Notes: a model not told the origin generated them from the sequence alone. 14,742 bases of DNA from Alphaproteobacteria bacterium (GCA_030424705.1 JAUHWJ010000005.1:1-14742), one strand, 5' to 3'; positions 8,585-14,742 are shown, counted from the stretch's first letter. Numbers and translations are program-made.

Positions 8585-9034
8585 TCAGAACCAGCGGCGC
8601 GTCCGCGCAGCCCAGGCGTCGAACGCCTCCGGAAAGGCCGCGCGGAGCCTCGCCTCCTCGCCCCGGATGAACCGCGCGCCGATCACCCGCACGAAAAGCG
8701 GGACGATGACGAAAGGCAGGAGCGCGCCGAGGCTAAGGCCCCAGCCGAGAAGGATCGCCGCATCCGCCGCATAAATCGGGTTGCGGCTGAAGCGGAATGG
8801 CCCGGAGGTCACGAGCGCGGAGGGCGCCTCATGCGGCACGATGGTCGTCCTCGCCCGCCGGAACTCGACCGCCGCCCAGACCATCACGAGCAATGCCGCG
8901 AGGATCACCGCCCGCCCCGCCCAGAGCGCCGCCGCCCCCTCCCATGCCGGCCAAGGCGCGAAGCTGGCGAGGCCCCACATCGCCGCCATCGCCCCAACGA
9001 GCCAGACCGGCGGATAATCGAGCGTCAGCCGCAT
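8585..9034 (-). CDS. Small membrane methyltransferase-family protein (isoprenylcysteine carboxyl methyltransferase / PEMT-like)
   Basis: The 149-residue protein starts MRLTLDYPPVWLV and looks like the bacterial ICMT/PEMT-like membrane methyltransferase family. It has about four hydrophobic segments (near 8-26, 34-54, 88-104, 105-120). The conserved core reads LVTSGPFRFSRNPIYAAD (75-92), matching the family pattern (G-P-[FY]-x-x-x-R-N-P-x-Y). A C-terminal GEEARLRAAFPEAFDAW (124-140) matches the family E-E-x-x-L-x-x-x-F-G-x-x-[FY] ending. Together these form the AdoMet site in characterised ICMTs. Substrates of bacterial members are mostly unknown. The ATG at 9034 is preferred over one at 9073 because it lies four bases after the amidase stop and gives the typical N-terminus. 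Tight spacing suggests coupling to the amidase gene. Confidence 0.85.
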   Translation of the reverse strand: MRLTLDYPPVWLVGAMAAMWGLASFAPWPAWEGAAALWAGRAVILAALLVMVWAAVEFRRARTTIVPHEAPSALVTSGPFRFSRNPIYAADAAILLGWGLSLGALLPFVIVPLFVRVIGARFIRGEEARLRAAFPEAFDAWAARTRRWF

Positions 9035-9038
9035 CGCC

Positions 9039-10376
9039 CTAGCCTTCGAGCACCACGGGCGCCGCCGCCGCACCGATCCGGCAGAGCGCCGCCTCGCCGA
9101 AGGGCTTGCCCATCAACATGATCCCGGTCGAGGGCGTCGGCGTCGGCAGCGTCAGCGCCGAGAGGCCGAGGAGGTTGCCGATCCGCGTGTTGCGAAGCGT
9201 CAGCAGGTTCTCGGCAGCAAAGAAGTCGAGATCCGCCAAAAGCTTCGCGGCCTCCGGGGGCAGGATCGGGCAGGAGGGGATCAGCACCGCGTCATAGGCC
9301 GCGACGCGGGCCGCCCATTCCGCGCGGATCGCCTTCAGCTTCCGCCAGGCGCGGAGGTAGTCCGCCGCGCTGATCGCGGCGCCAGAGCGGAACCGCTCCC
9401 GCACCGGGGCGAACATCACGTCGCCCCGCTCCTCGATCATGGCCCCCCATTCCGCCCAGGCCTCGCCGGTGAAGAGCGCGGGCGAGAGCGGCATCGCGGC
9501 TGCGACCTCGGGCGCCTCGATCCGCTCGATCTGCGCGCCCGCGCGGGCGAGCGCGGCGACAGCCGCCTCGAAGGCCGCCCGCGGGGCATCCCGGCACTCC
9601 TCTCCGAGCGCAACGGTCTCCAGCACGGCGAGTCGCGCGCCCGAAACCGTCGCGCCGCCAAGATCGGGCGCCCGCTCCCCCGCCATCGCGCTCGCGAGAA
9701 GCGAAGCGTCCTCGACCGAGCGGCAGAGCGGGCCGATCGTGTCGAACCCCTCGCAGAGAAGGACGACGCCCTCATCGGGTAGCCAGCCATGCGTCGTCTT
9801 GAGGCCCACCAGCCCGTTCCAGCAGGCGGGAACGCGCACCGACCCGCCTGTGTCGGAACCAATCCCCGCCGCGGCGAGCCCCAAAGCTGTGGAGGCCGCG
9901 GCGCCGGAGGAGGAGCCGCCGGGCGCGAGCGCAGGGTCGAAAACGTTGGGCGGCGTACCCGTCACCGGGTTGAGCCCGAGGCCGGAAAAGGCCAGCTCCG
10001 TCATGTGCGTCTTGCCGAGGCAGACGAGCCCCTGCCGCGTGGCGTTGGCCAGCACCCGCGCGTCCTGCGCCGGCGCCCGCCCCTTCAGCATGGCCGAACC
10101 CGCCTCGGTGGCGACGCCCGCGCTGTCGAACAGGTCCTTCCACGAGATCGGCACGCCGTCGAGCGGGGAGCGGCGGAGCCCCGCCTTCGCCCGCGCAGCC
10201 GCCGCAGCGGCCTCCGCGCGCGCGCGCTCCGGCGTCGTCCGGGCGTAGATCGAGTCGCGCGCCGGATGGGCTTCGATGGCGGAGAGATAGGCTTCCGCCG
10301 CGTCCCGCGGGTCGAGCGCGCCCGACTCGATGCGCCGCCCGGTCTCCGCCGCGCTCAGGAATGTCAGTTCGGTCAT
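9039..10376 (-). CDS. Amidase signature family hydrolase
   Basis: Cytoplasmic Ser-cisSer-Lys amidase. The 445-residue protein starts MTELTFLSAAE. The triad is visible: Lys80 in GVPISWKDLF, cis-Ser155 in the GGSSSG block (153-158), and nucleophile Ser179 in GIGSDTGGSVRVPA (171-184). The downstream GLVGLKTTHGWLP also fits the family. Spacing between these residues matches GatA (Lys79/Ser154/Ser178 in known enzymes), but no gatB or gatC is adjacent and the protein is shorter than most GatA. A stand-alone amidase of unknown substrate is therefore more likely than an aminoacyl-tRNA amidotransferase subunit. The start at 10376 has GAGGGG four bases before it; other in-frame ATGs lie upstream at 10388 and 10448. 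It is divergent from the UbiH-family gene and begins the minus-strand cluster leading to alkB. Confidence 0.93.
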   Translation of the reverse strand: MTELTFLSAAETGRRIESGALDPRDAAEAYLSAIEAHPARDSIYARTTPERARAEAAAAAARAKAGLRRSPLDGVPISWKDLFDSAGVATEAGSAMLKGRAPAQDARVLANATRQGLVCLGKTHMTELAFSGLGLNPVTGTPPNVFDPALAPGGSSSGAAASTALGLAAAGIGSDTGGSVRVPACWNGLVGLKTTHGWLPDEGVVLLCEGFDTIGPLCRSVEDASLLASAMAGERAPDLGGATVSGARLAVLETVALGEECRDAPRAAFEAAVAALARAGAQIERIEAPEVAAAMPLSPALFTGEAWAEWGAMIEERGDVMFAPVRERFRSGAAISAADYLRAWRKLKAIRAEWAARVAAYDAVLIPSCPILPPEAAKLLADLDFFAAENLLTLRNTRIGNLLGLSALTLPTPTPSTGIMLMGKPFGEAALCRIGAAAAPVVLEG

Positions 10377-10411
10377 ATGTCCCCTCATTCGATCCGCCGC
10401 ACCCGGCCGCG

Positions 10412-10442
10412 TGGACAATGGCGCGCCCCGCGCCGATATAGA
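10412..10442 (+). promoter_or_regulatory. Candidate promoter for the UbiH-family gene, close to leaderless
   Basis: TGGACA at 10412-10417 and TATAGA at 10437-10442 are separated by 19 bases; GATATA at 10435-10440 would give the optimal 17. If the TATAGA box is used, transcription would start about where the tandem ATG codons at 10447 and 10450 lie, and no Shine-Dalgarno sequence precedes them. A leaderless mRNA is therefore possible. The spacing is not ideal, so this is tentative. Confidence 0.35.
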
Positions 10443-10446
10443 AGCC

Positions 10447-11664
10447 ATGATGAAACCACTCGACTGCGACGTGATCGTCGCCGGCGGCGGGCTCGCCGGT
10501 GCGGCGGCCGGGCTGGCGCTGAAGGCGGCGGGCCTCGCCCCGCTCGTGCTCGACGCCGGGCCGGCGCCGGAGCCGGGCGCGGCTTTCGACGGTCGCGCCT
10601 ATTCGACCCCGCCGGGCTCGGTGAACTTCTGGCGCGGCGTCGGCGTGTGGCCCGCGGTCGAGGCGGAGGCGGAGCCGATGCGGGACATTCTCGTCTCGGA
10701 CGGGCGTGTCTCGGAAGGCGCGTCGCCTCTCTTCCTCCATTTCGACCATCGCGAGGTCGCCGGGGCCGGCTTCGGCTGCATGGTAGAGGATCGCCACCTC
10801 CGCCCCGCCGCCTTCGCCGCGCTCGGCGATGCGCTCCGCCACGGCGCCCGCGTCGTCTCCGTCGAGGCCGAGCCGGGCAGGGCGGTGGCGCGGCTTGCAG
10901 ACGGGTCGGCGCTCTCCGCGCGCCTCGTCGTCGCAGCGGACGGGCGGGAGAGCCCGCTCCGCGCCGCCGCCGGGATCGGTCGCATCGCGTGGGACTATCC
11001 GCAGGCCGGCATGGTCTCCGCCGTCTCCTTTGCGGAGCCGCATCACGGCGTCGCGCACGAACTCTTCCTCCCCGCCGGCCCCTTCGCGATCCTGCCCCTG
11101 CGCGGCAACCGCGCCTCCCTCGTCTGGACGGAGCGGCGAGCCGAGGCGGCGCGCATCCACGCGCTGCCGGACGCGGACTATCTGTCGGAGCTCGAGGCCC
11201 GCTTCGGGGATTTCCTCGGCGCGCTCGCGCTCGAAGGGGGGCGCTGGACCTATCCGCTCTCCTTCTCGCTGGCGCATGAATACGTCGCGCCGCGCCTCGC
11301 CCTCCTCGGGGACGCCGCGCACGCCGTGCACCCGATCGCCGGGCAGGGCCTCAATCTCGGCCTGAGGGACGCCGCGGCGCTCGCCGAGGTGCTGGCCGAG
11401 GCCGCGCGCCGGGGGGAGGACATCGGGGACCTCGCCGTCCTCCGCCGCTACCAGCAATGGCGCCGGTTCGACAGCGCCGCGCTCGCCTTCTCGATGGACG
11501 CGCTCAACCGCCTCTTCTCGAACGACGTTACGCCAGTCCGCGCGCTGCGCGATGTCGGCCTCGGGCTAGTCAACCGCGCGCCTGCGCTGAAGCGCATGTT
11601 CATGCGCGCCGCGTCCGGATTGGGCGGCGCCGCGCCGAAGCTGATGCGGGGCGAGGCGGTCTGA
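10447..11664 (+). CDS. UbiH/UbiF/UbiI-family FAD-dependent hydroxylase (ubiquinone biosynthesis)
   Basis: Flavin monooxygenase predicted to hydroxylate the aromatic ring of a ubiquinone precursor. The 405-residue protein starts MMKPLDCDVIVAGGG. It has the N-terminal dinucleotide-binding GGGLAG (13-18), the DGRAYSTPPGS segment typical of Ubi hydroxylases (48-58), a middle AADGRES motif, and the C-terminal LLGDAAHAVHPIAGQGLNLG stretch (about 286-305) that carries the FAD-binding Asp289 and the UbiH signature. Length agrees with the family. Which ring position it acts on (UbiH, UbiI, UbiF, UbiL or UbiM type) cannot be decided from sequence alone, so no symbol is given. An ATG further upstream (10330) is rejected because it lies in the amidase gene. 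The start could be either of two adjacent ATGs. No other ubi gene is in the window. Confidence 0.93.
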   Translation: MMKPLDCDVIVAGGGLAGAAAGLALKAAGLAPLVLDAGPAPEPGAAFDGRAYSTPPGSVNFWRGVGVWPAVEAEAEPMRDILVSDGRVSEGASPLFLHFDHREVAGAGFGCMVEDRHLRPAAFAALGDALRHGARVVSVEAEPGRAVARLADGSALSARLVVAADGRESPLRAAAGIGRIAWDYPQAGMVSAVSFAEPHHGVAHELFLPAGPFAILPLRGNRASLVWTERRAEAARIHALPDADYLSELEARFGDFLGALALEGGRWTYPLSFSLAHEYVAPRLALLGDAAHAVHPIAGQGLNLGLRDAAALAEVLAEAARRGEDIGDLAVLRRYQQWRRFDSAALAFSMDALNRLFSNDVTPVRALRDVGLGLVNRAPALKRMFMRAASGLGGAAPKLMRGEAV

Positions 11665-11677
11665 CGCCTTCGCCGCG

Positions 11678-11706
11678 TTGACCGCGCAAACGGCGGCGGC
11701 TATGGA
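11678..11706 (+). promoter_or_regulatory. Candidate sigma70-type promoter before the small ORF and Glyoxalase_8 gene
   Basis: TTGACC at 11678-11683 and TATGGA at 11701-11706 are separated by exactly 17 bases. The -35 box matches the consensus at five of six positions; the -10 box only at the first three. It starts 14 bases after the UbiH-family stop and would give a leader of about 35 bases before the ATG at 11749. This would let the downstream gene be transcribed independently of the hydroxylase. Confidence 0.4.
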
Positions 11707-11748
11707 GCGGCTAGGGAAGAAGGCTCCCGCCGCCCGCAGGCGCAAGCC

Positions 11749-11850
11749 ATGGCGAAGCCCTTCGGCATCAAGTTCACGCCCGTTCACGACGCGGCGAGAC
11801 GGCAAAGCGGGCCCCGTCCGGTCATCCGCGTCGATGAGGAGCGGCGATGA
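11749..11850 (+). CDS. Possible 33-residue small protein, overlapping the next gene
   Basis: A short ORF, starting MAKPFGIKFTPV and ending DEERR, whose TGA overlaps the ATG of the downstream gene as ATGA, the same junction as at four other neighbouring gene pairs in this window. About 26 of its 32 non-start codons end in G or C, as expected for real coding here, although any frame in such DNA may show bias. The product is basic, with no membrane segment or recognised motif. The ribosome site is poor (GCAGGCGCAAGCC before the ATG), while the downstream gene has its own GAGGAG. It could be a real coupled leader peptide or small protein, or chance. No function is assigned. Confidence 0.35.
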   Translation: MAKPFGIKFTPVHDAARRQSGPRPVIRVDEERR

Positions 11851-12269
11851 AGCCCGATCTCGACGATCTGAAGGCGGAGGCGAAGCGCCTCCGCGCCGCG
11901 CTTGCCGAATCCGGCAGGCCGGCGAGCCATGGCGAAGCGCTCGAAATCCTGGCGCGTTCGAAAGGCTATCGGAACTGGAACACCTTGCACGCCGCAGCGG
12001 GAAATCGCCCCCCCGAGCCGCCTCTGGCCGTCGGCCAGACGGTGTCTGGAGCCTATCTCGGCCACCGCTTCCGCGCGGAGGTCATCGCCGTCGCGGCCCG
12101 CCGCGACGGCGGGTTCCGCGTCACGGTCGTTTTTGACGAACCCCTGAACGTATCCGCCTTCGAGAGCATGAGAATCGAGCGGCGGCGGGTCTCGGCCAAC
12201 ATCCGAAGCGACGGGAAAACTGTCGAGCGGATCGCGGGCGGCGTCCCGCAGATGGCGATCGACCTCTGA
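11847..12269 (+). CDS. Glyoxalase_8-domain small protein (function unknown)
   Basis: A 140-residue protein starting MKPDLDDLKAEAKRLRAAL. The first ~52 residues match the pattern of the Glyoxalase_8 domain, usually annotated 'glyoxalase superfamily protein': a basic helix, then PASHGEALEILARSKGYRNWNTLHAAAGN (25-53), where S-H-x-x-A-L-E and G-Y-R-x-W-x-T-L-x-A are the recurring residues. The rest (about 57-140) looks like a small beta-rich domain (VGQTVSGAYLG, FRVTVVFDEPLNV, RRRVSANIRSDGKT). It has no metal-binding glyoxalase signature I can see, so enzyme activity should not be assumed from the name. GAGGAG lies five bases before the ATG. It may be co-translated with the 33-codon ORF upstream and converges on the DsbA-like gene. 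The family name is from memory. Confidence 0.8.
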   Translation: MKPDLDDLKAEAKRLRAALAESGRPASHGEALEILARSKGYRNWNTLHAAAGNRPPEPPLAVGQTVSGAYLGHRFRAEVIAVAARRDGGFRVTVVFDEPLNVSAFESMRIERRRVSANIRSDGKTVERIAGGVPQMAIDL

Positions 12270-12275
12270 AACTCG

Positions 12276-12301
12276 CTGGCGGGGGCTCAGCCGCCCGCCA
12301 G
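12276..12301. terminator. Candidate bidirectional terminator hairpin between convergent genes
   Basis: CTGGCGGG at 12276-12283 pairs perfectly with CCCGCCAG at 12294-12301 (eight base pairs, ten-base loop, with GGC-TCA-GCC able to pair within it). It lies seven bases after the Glyoxalase_8-like stop and overlaps the stop of the convergent DsbA-like gene. Neither side has a real T-run, only GTTTC on the minus strand, so termination is plausible but not certain. Confidence 0.45.
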
Positions 12302-12940
12302 CTTCCGCTCTATCACTTCAGCCATCTGCCCTGCGGGCACCGAACCGCTCACCAATTCGCCATTGATGAGGAAGGTCGGCGTGGAGCGGACGTTGTCCGC
12401 AGCCGAATTCGTCTGAAAATCTCCGACCATGCGCTCCAGCAGCGCCTGGTCGCCGAGGCACGAGTTCATCCGGTCGTTCGAAAGGCCGGCGAGCCGGCCG
12501 ATCTTCATCATTTCCTCGATGATCGGAGCCGCGTTCTTCGTCTCGTTGAATGCCGCCACATGGTCGAGATACCAGCCGCGCTGCCGCTCAAGGAACTTGC
12601 CGATCAGCATCGGGTATCCTTCCGTCCCGGCGCAGCGGGCGATCATGGCGGACCAGAGGCCGAACTGATCGAAATATACCTCGCGGAGGATGAACTTCAC
12701 CTTCCCGGTGTCGACGTAATCCGCCTTGATCTGCGGCCAGGCGTTCACATGGAAGCTGGCGCAATGCGGGCAGGTGAGCGAGGCGTATTCGATGATCGTC
12801 ACCGGCGCGTCCGGGTCGCCGATCACGACGTCGCCGAGCGCATAGCCCTTGTCCTCAAGACCGAAGGCCGGGAGCCCGGCGAGGGCGGCGGCGCCGAGGC
12901 CGAGCGCGAGCGCTTCGCGGCGGGTGGGGCGATAGGTCAT
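12287..12940 (-). CDS. DsbA-family thiol:disulfide oxidoreductase (alpha-type, Tat-like signal)
   Basis: Exported thioredoxin-fold protein expected to form or rearrange disulfides in the periplasm. The 217-residue protein starts MTYRPTRREALALGLG: a twin-arginine pair followed by a hydrophobic stretch to about residue 26 looks like a Tat-type signal, unusual for a Dsb protein but common for this alphaproteobacterial group. The active site is C57-P-H-C60, the DsbA-type motif. The cis-proline loop is T187-P188 (STPTFLING). A second pair, Cys103 and Cys161, lies in the helical insert, as in described alpha-DsbA proteins. DsbG/ScsC-like or alternative thiol reductase roles cannot be excluded; no DsbB is nearby. 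The ATG overlaps the DUF721 stop as ATGA, so the two are probably co-translated. Confidence 0.92.
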   Translation of the reverse strand: MTYRPTRREALALGLGAAALAGLPAFGLEDKGYALGDVVIGDPDAPVTIIEYASLTCPHCASFHVNAWPQIKADYVDTGKVKFILREVYFDQFGLWSAMIARCAGTEGYPMLIGKFLERQRGWYLDHVAAFNETKNAAPIIEEMMKIGRLAGLSNDRMNSCLGDQALLERMVGDFQTNSAADNVRSTPTFLINGELVSGSVPAGQMAEVIERKLAGG

Positions 12941-13476
12941 TCCGTGGTCCTTCCATCCATGCGGCCTGCGGCCTTGGCCCGGACATTGGCGCCAAGGCGC
13001 GCGAGGGCAAGGGCGAGGCGTTCGTCCTCGATTCCGTCAACGGGCGCGAGCGCCGGTTCCGGCGGCGCGACGCGCCGGGGCGCCGCCTCCTTCGCAGCCG
13101 CGGCGCTCTGGTCGATCCTTATTCGCGCGACGGCGCGATAGCCGTAGAAAGCGTTTACCCGCTCGATCAGCGCCGGCGCCAGCATCTCCACCTCCGGCGC
13201 CCGCGCGCCCGGCGCGGCCAGCACCAGCGTCGCGCCAAGGCCCGCGCCGCCGCGATAGCTCACCTTGACCGGGCGGCAGAGCGCTGCGAGCCGCGCCCCG
13301 GCCACCGCCTCCCATTCCGTGACGAGCCTCAGCTCGGCGAAGCCGCGCTTGGCGCCGACGGAGCGCAGCACGACGGGCGCGAGCGACGCGGCGGGGAGAA
13401 AGCCCGCCGCGCGGCGCCGCGGCGGCTCCGCCTTGCGCTTCGGCGCCGGTTCTGCTGTCTCCTCGTTCATGCCCAT
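12937..13476 (-). CDS. DUF721 (DciA-like) protein
   Basis: The protein has a DUF721 domain at about residues 25-125, containing SVGAKRGFAELRLVTEWEAV and then RPVKVSYRGG, GATLVLAAPGARAPEVEML and IERVNAFYGYRAVARIRIDQ. DUF721 defines DciA, proposed in many bacteria to help load the replicative helicase DnaB. The C-terminal ~60 residues are low-complexity, Pro/Ala/Arg-rich, then a short helix. From the ATG at 13476 it has 179 residues (MGMNEETAEP); the ATG two codons on (13470) is equally possible, and neither has a clear ribosome site. A further upstream ATG at 13572 would overlap mutY and is unlikely. It is followed by the overlapping DsbA-like gene. Whether it acts as DciA in this organism is inferred from the family. 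Confidence 0.87.
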   Translation of the reverse strand: MGMNEETAEPAPKRKAEPPRRRAAGFLPAASLAPVVLRSVGAKRGFAELRLVTEWEAVAGARLAALCRPVKVSYRGGAGLGATLVLAAPGARAPEVEMLAPALIERVNAFYGYRAVARIRIDQSAAAAKEAAPRRVAPPEPALAPVDGIEDERLALALARLGANVRAKAAGRMDGRTTE

Positions 13477-13544
13477 TGCATCGCATACCGAAGCCGAAAA
13501 GGGGAGGCGGGATTTCCGCCGCGCCCGCCCGCGCCCGCTCACGG

Positions 13545-14588
13545 ATGCGTGAGGCCGAGCGCCTCCTCGCATGGTATGACGCGAACGCCCGCGTCCTGCC
13601 CTGGCGCGCTCCGCCGGGCGCGCCGCCGCCCGAGCCCTACCGCGTCTGGCTCTCCGAGATCATGTTGCAGCAGACCGTCGCGGCGACGGTAAAGCCCTAT
13701 TTCCGCCGCTTCACCGAGCTCTGGCCGGACGTGCGCGCCCTCGCCGCGGCGGCGCGGGAGGATGTGCTCCGCGAATGGGCCGGGCTCGGCTACTACGCCC
13801 GCGCCCGGAACCTCCACGCCTGCGCCAAGGCGGTGGCGGAGGATCACGGCGGGCGCTTCCCCGACACTGTCGAGGGGCTCCGCGCCCTGCCGGGGATCGG
13901 CGCCTACACCGCCGGCGCCATCGCCGCCATCGCCTTCGGCCGGCCCGTCGCGGCGGTGGACGGGAACGTGGAGCGGGTTGTCAGCCGCCTCCGCGCGATC
14001 GAGGCGCCGCTCCCCGCCGCGAAGGCGGAGATCGCGCGCGCGGCGCAGGCGATGGTCCCCGGGGCGCGGCCCGGCGACTTCGCCCAGGCGATGATGGACC
14101 TCGGCGCCACGATCTGCGCCCCGAAGGCGCCGCGCTGCCTCCTCTGCCCGCTCTCAGGGCTCTGCGAAGGAAGCGCGCGCGGCCTCGCCGCCTCGCTCCC
14201 CCGCAAGGCGCCGAAGGCGGCGAAGCCTGAGCGGCGCGGGGCGGTCTTCGCGCATTTCCGGGCGGAGGACGGCGCGCTCCTCGTCGTCACGCGCCCGGAA
14301 AAGGGCCTGCTCGGCGGCATGATCGGCCTTCCCGGCCCCGAATGGACCGCCGATCCGCCGGACGAGGCGACGCTGGCCGCCGCGGCGCCCGCCCCCGGTT
14401 CGTGGCGGCGGGCGGAAGCTTCGGCGCGCCACGTCTTCACCCATTTCTCCCTGACGCTGGACGTGCTCTGGGCCGCCGGCCCGGCGCAGCCCGGGGCGCG
14501 CTATCTTCCGGTCGGCGAGGCGCTGGCGGCGACGCCGACAGCGATGCGGAAAGCGATCCGGATCGCCCTCGCCGCGCGAGCCGATTGA
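13545..14588 (+). CDS. mutY: A/G-specific adenine DNA glycosylase MutY
   Basis: Removes adenine mispaired with 8-oxoguanine, preventing G-to-T changes. The 347-residue protein starts MREAERLLAWYDANARVLPWR. The catalytic domain has E38 in SEIMLQQT, the helix-hairpin-helix LPGIGAYTAGAI (115-126) and catalytic Asp139 in AVDGNVERV. Four cysteines bind the 4Fe-4S cluster as C191-x6-C198-x2-C201-x5-C207. A C-terminal Nudix-like domain (about 230-345), which senses 8-oxoguanine, includes LLVVTRPEKGLLGGMIGLPG and the VFTHFSL loop equivalent to the F-S-H motif. All key residues are kept. The ATG at 13545 fits the family N-terminus; an ATG at 13476 would add a 23-residue basic extension overlapping the divergent DUF721 start. 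No strong ribosome site is visible at either. Confidence 0.95.
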   Translation: MREAERLLAWYDANARVLPWRAPPGAPPPEPYRVWLSEIMLQQTVAATVKPYFRRFTELWPDVRALAAAAREDVLREWAGLGYYARARNLHACAKAVAEDHGGRFPDTVEGLRALPGIGAYTAGAIAAIAFGRPVAAVDGNVERVVSRLRAIEAPLPAAKAEIARAAQAMVPGARPGDFAQAMMDLGATICAPKAPRCLLCPLSGLCEGSARGLAASLPRKAPKAAKPERRGAVFAHFRAEDGALLVVTRPEKGLLGGMIGLPGPEWTADPPDEATLAAAAPAPGSWRRAEASARHVFTHFSLTLDVLWAAGPAQPGARYLPVGEALAATPTAMRKAIRIALAARAD

Positions 14589-14608
14589 CCGCGCGACACA
14601 GCGACGGG

Positions 14609-14628
14609 AGCCGCGGGAGCGGTTGTTT
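14609..14628 (+). terminator. Weak hairpin after mutY
   Basis: CCGC-GGGA-GCGG at 14611-14622, extended by one G-T and one A-T pair, is followed by GTTT. It is 20 bases after the mutY stop and could be a weak intrinsic terminator. The T-run is short and overlaps the -35 box of the next candidate promoter. Confidence 0.35.
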
Positions 14629-14654
14629 GACTCTGGGGTATATTCGCGTATAGG
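14627..14654 (+). promoter_or_regulatory. Candidate sigma70-type promoter at the right edge
   Basis: TTGACT at 14627-14632 and TATAGG at 14649-14654 are separated by 16 bases, the best -35/-10 pair seen in the window. GACTC at 14629-14633, a GANTC methylation site, overlaps the -35 box. Downstream, ACTTGT is repeated at 14678-14683 and 14689-14694, with an 11-base period. It should drive a gene that starts near or beyond the window end. Confidence 0.5.
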
Positions 14655-14716
14655 TTTAGTAAGGCGGATCGCGCAGCACTTGTGTCGAACTTGTCCGCGG
14701 GGGGTGGGGGCGCTCG

Positions 14717-14742
14717 ATGCAGGGCATTTCTGGCCTTGAATT
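14717..14742 (+). CDS. Possible start of the next gene (partial, runs off the right edge)
   Basis: An ATG at 14717 opens a frame (MQGISGLE) that is still open at the window end, and GGGGTGGGGG lies before it. It follows a good promoter with a leader of about 55 bases. Only eight codons are visible, so neither function nor reality of the gene can be judged. Confidence 0.3.

Noticed and set aside
9039..10376. Amidase as GatA of the Glu-tRNA amidotransferase
   Set aside because: The catalytic spacing is similar, but gatC and gatB are not beside it and the length is short for GatA. A generic amidase call is safer.
9789..11279. Plus-strand open frame of 496 codons
   Set aside because: It overlaps the UbiH-family gene in the wrong frame and the amidase antisense; Arg-rich without domains.
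9772..11457. Minus-strand open frame of 561 codons across the UbiH-family gene and amidase start
   Set aside because: It covers the FAD-hydroxylase gene antisense and then the amidase in the wrong frame; no recognisable protein results.
13506..13520. GGCGG-GATTT-CCGCC repeat between the DUF721 gene and mutY
   Set aside because: The five-base arms of pure G/C are too short to support an operator or hairpin call here.

Overview
The window comes from a very GC-rich bacterial chromosome (about 70% G+C by eye). It is most likely an alphaproteobacterium, probably near Rhodobacterales/Paracoccaceae. The evidence is a CcrM-type GANTC adenine methyltransferase directly after rnhB, a DUF721 gene coupled to an alpha-type DsbA-like oxidoreductase, a Glyoxalase_8-type small protein, and tightly packed genes with ATGA overlaps. 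This placement rests on gene content and style; no 16S or marker alignment was possible. I see no tRNA, rRNA, insertion sequence, prophage or CRISPR array, and no gene-free stretch reaches 300 bases.

Layout. (1) Positions 1-2603, minus strand: a lutABC lactate-utilisation operon, with lutC cut by the left edge and both internal junctions being ATGA overlaps. (2) Positions 2689-4490, plus strand: rnhB (ribonuclease HII) then ccrM. An AT-rich segment holding three GANTC sites precedes ccrM, and a strong intrinsic terminator follows it. (3) Positions 4566-10376, minus strand: in transcription order an amidase, a small membrane methyltransferase-like protein, an AlkB-type membrane diiron hydroxylase, a membrane-anchored GGDEF/EAL protein with a decayed GGDEF site and an intact EAL site, and an acyl-CoA dehydrogenase. 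The first two are separated by only a few bases. (4) Positions 10447-12269, plus strand: a UbiH-family flavin hydroxylase, then a possible 33-codon ORF overlapping a Glyoxalase_8-like gene. (5) Positions 12287-13476, minus strand: a DUF721 (DciA-like) gene overlapping a DsbA-like gene. (6) Positions 13545-14588, plus strand: mutY. A good sigma70-like promoter follows, with what may be the first codons of another gene at the right edge.

How the genes fit together: most are housekeeping functions, namely lactate oxidation, RNA:DNA hybrid removal, cell-cycle DNA methylation, oxidative DNA repair, ubiquinone biosynthesis and envelope thiol oxidation. The more accessory part is 4.5-10.4 kb, where AlkB and an acyl-CoA dehydrogenase could act at the start and later in aliphatic hydrocarbon oxidation, but no rubredoxin, alcohol dehydrogenase or dedicated regulator is present. 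I found no convincing new multi-gene defence or mobile system. The observations most worth following are the GANTC cluster before ccrM, the acyl-CoA dehydrogenase with Asp in place of the usual catalytic Glu, the unusual AlkB histidine box, and the small ORF coupled to the Glyoxalase_8 gene.
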